Assembly: GCA_027031685.1 (NCBI GenBank)
Contig: JALVPS010000082.1
Location: forward strand, 1-6,668
Direction of reading: 5' to 3'
DNA length: 6,668 nt
From: Gammaproteobacteria bacterium
Lineage (GTDB): Bacteria > Pseudomonadota > Gammaproteobacteria > UWMA-0217
Within the stretch, counting starts at the first letter, position 1; each line of letters starts with the position of its first letter. Both the position numbers and the translations under genes were made by a program. Positions 6,401 to 6,668 of the stretch are shown here, one piece after another. The notes beneath the pieces were generated by a model. The model made no database searches. It was not told the DNA's origin and saw nothing but the letters and a program-made list of their open reading frames with translations.

Positions 6401-6668
6401 CGTTGTCGGGGATGACGCGCCCCTTGAGCGCCTCCACCGTCTCCAGCACCTCCTCGGCCACCGTCACGCCGTTGGTGCCCTTCTTCTTGGCCACCGCCAG
6501 CGTCACCGCCGGCACGCCGTTGGCGCGCAGATCGCTGGCCTGCTCGGTGGCCGCACCGGTGTAGTAGGACACCAGCGCCTTGGCCTCGGACGGCCCGCGC
6601 CGCACGTCGGCCACGTCGCGCAGATATACCGGCCGGCCCTTGTTCATGCCCACGATGAGGCGCTCCAG
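3420..6668 (-). CDS. RND efflux permease (AcrB/HAE-1-like), 5'-partial, with an extended basic C-terminal tail
   Basis: The frame is open to the window edge (LERLIVGMNKGRPVYLRDVADV), so the GTG at 6653 is internal. By comparison with AcrB about 230 N-terminal residues, including TM1, are missing. Counting from 6653 as residue 1, membrane segments lie near 104-124, 128-148, 157-178, 203-225, 236-258 and 297-318, then the second periplasmic porter region (about 320-655), then 658-677, 681-704, 712-735, 756-776 and 782-806. TM4 has the proton-relay pair D170-D171 (GILVDDAIVVVEN), equivalent to AcrB D407/D408. TM10 reads GIIVRNSILLVDF, with Arg where AcrB has K940. Family role: proton-driven export from the inner membrane or periplasm through a membrane fusion protein and outer-membrane channel. 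The substrate cannot be told. The Asp pair argues for HAE-1 rather than CusA/CzcA-type metal pumps. About 270 residues extend past TM12, where AcrB has only about 20. No frameshift or stop separates tail from pump. Its partner genes are presumably upstream, outside the window. Confidence 0.93.
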   Translation of the reverse strand: MERLIVGMNKGRPVYLRDVADVRRGPSEAKALVSYYTGAATEQASDLRANGVPAVTLAVAKKKGTNGVTVAEEVLETVEALKGRVIPDNVHVAVTRNYGETAREKVNELIFKLFVATGAVVILVWFFLAWRAAMVVAIVIPIVILFTVFGALILHYTIDRVSLFALIFSIGILVDDAIVVVENIYRRWLEQSDVSAGITIDAVAEVGNPTILATFTVVAALLPMAAVRGMMGPYMEPIPVLGSVAMVFSLFAAFVFTPWLATRLRPPMHALKKAEEKEHREVELLGRFYRRLLRPMIEDRRRGQIFLVSLFVVFFLCISLFYFKAVRVKMLPLDNKPEFNIVINMPEGTALPDTANVTARVADAIRSIPEVTALQSYVGTASPFNFNGLVRHYYLRQNPWEADVQVQLLNKKDRDRTSHEIAEQVRAIVKPIVREAGGRQQVVEMPPGPPVLQSVVAEIYGPDDATRRQVGRDMMEMFEKAPHLDDVDTLMPDPYQVWRFVVDREKVQKLGLTVADVNRTLEMAMGGYKLGDIKYQSVLDVTPIVLEVPLSVRSDFGRLGQLPVGTRDGRIVPLSELGRWVREWQDLTIFHKDLRPLEFVTAETVGDLAAPIYGMLEVMDQLEDYTPPDGGELEMSWYGPPENQFHSSFEWGGEWTVTYETFRDMGIAFMVALVLIYMLVVWEFGNFVLPAIIMAPIPLTLVGIIPGHWLLDAEFTATSMIGFIALAGIIVRNSILLVDFTGHRIREGVPVLDALIAACQVRTRPIVITALALVGGSSVILFDPIFQGMAVSLLFGVLVSTALTLFIIPLGCYSARRHFEGAPAEVLAEAETAAGGGFGAKLAGFLHIVGIYLGLLLKGLFSLFRGLIGMLSARFTKPRGGPGGSGGGAPGSAPASPAPAPSGGATAAPVDAPAPRPAASDDPKIGEPAVDVLASETVPAEGEGTGGGADGPASQPKTTTRKTATKKKVAIKKATAKKKAASKKKAATRKSATKKVAAKKKVATSKKAASARSAPKATAPAEAPAGDEALAAREETVGGESAGSMPSAPKKAASRPRGKGRRGIRLKGVGDTSGPDASESEK
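3423..4142 (-). other. Extra C-terminal region of the RND permease: hydrophobic segment plus histone-H1-like Lys/Ala tail
   Basis: Numbered from the codon at 6653. Residues 838-866 (4142-4056) are hydrophobic with K853 and R860, so either a 13th membrane segment or an amphipathic in-plane helix. Residues 871-950 are a Gly/Ala/Pro linker, turning acidic after 904. Residues 951-1010 (3803-3624) are Lys/Ala/Thr-rich: 21 Lys and 3 Arg in 60 residues, no acidic residue, in repeating KKAA/TKK units like histone H1 or AlgP tails. Residues 1011-1040 are Ala/Glu-rich. Residues 1045-1064 are basic again (RPRGKGRRGIRLKG), and the end is acidic. Such Lys/Ala repeats bind DNA or other polyanions in known proteins; that they do so here is inference and needs the tail to be cytoplasmic. 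Confidence 0.85.

Overview
The window is GC-rich and reads as a piece of a gammaproteobacterial sulfur-oxidiser chromosome. All five genes I can support lie on the minus strand. The organism call is an inference. It rests mainly on a small secreted Gly/Tyr/Trp-rich protein that looks like the sulfur globule proteins (SgpA/SgpB type) of Chromatiales/Ectothiorhodospiraceae, plus high GC and an HAE-1-like RND pump. I cannot name a species.

Layout in the direction of transcription (right to left): (1) 6668-3420, the C-terminal part of an RND efflux permease, entering from outside the window, with an unusual tail of about 270 residues that includes a Lys/Ala-rich histone-H1-like block. (2) 3307-2837, a small secreted Pro/Gly/Leu/Trp-rich protein of unknown function, with a good sigma70-like promoter. 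(3) 2721-2314, a probable sulfur globule protein with its own promoter, a strong Shine-Dalgarno and an intrinsic terminator at about 2297-2265. (4) 2142-1495, a small ParA/MinD-family ATPase behind a candidate promoter whose spacer is an inverted repeat. (5) 1441-1, a long Ala/Gln/Pro/Lys-rich, single-membrane-span, repetitive protein that runs off the left edge. It starts 53 bp after the ATPase gene and probably shares its operon. It has no stop in the window, and I read its 480 codons from the nucleotide sequence.

How they may work together: the terminator and separate promoters suggest at least three transcription units: the secreted Pro/Gly protein, the Sgp-like gene, and the ATPase plus repetitive protein. 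The most notable points are two. One is a ParA-type positioning ATPase paired with a membrane-anchored, low-complexity protein carrying three copies of a Lys-Lys-Ser-Leu-Phe-Asp-Phe motif, next to a sulfur-globule envelope gene. The other is a multidrug-type transporter carrying a DNA-binding-like tail. A sulfur-globule or envelope positioning module is a hypothesis from adjacency, not shown by the sequence. No RNA genes, CRISPR arrays, insertion sequences or attachment sites were seen. The longest stretch without a gene is 171 bp (2143-2313).
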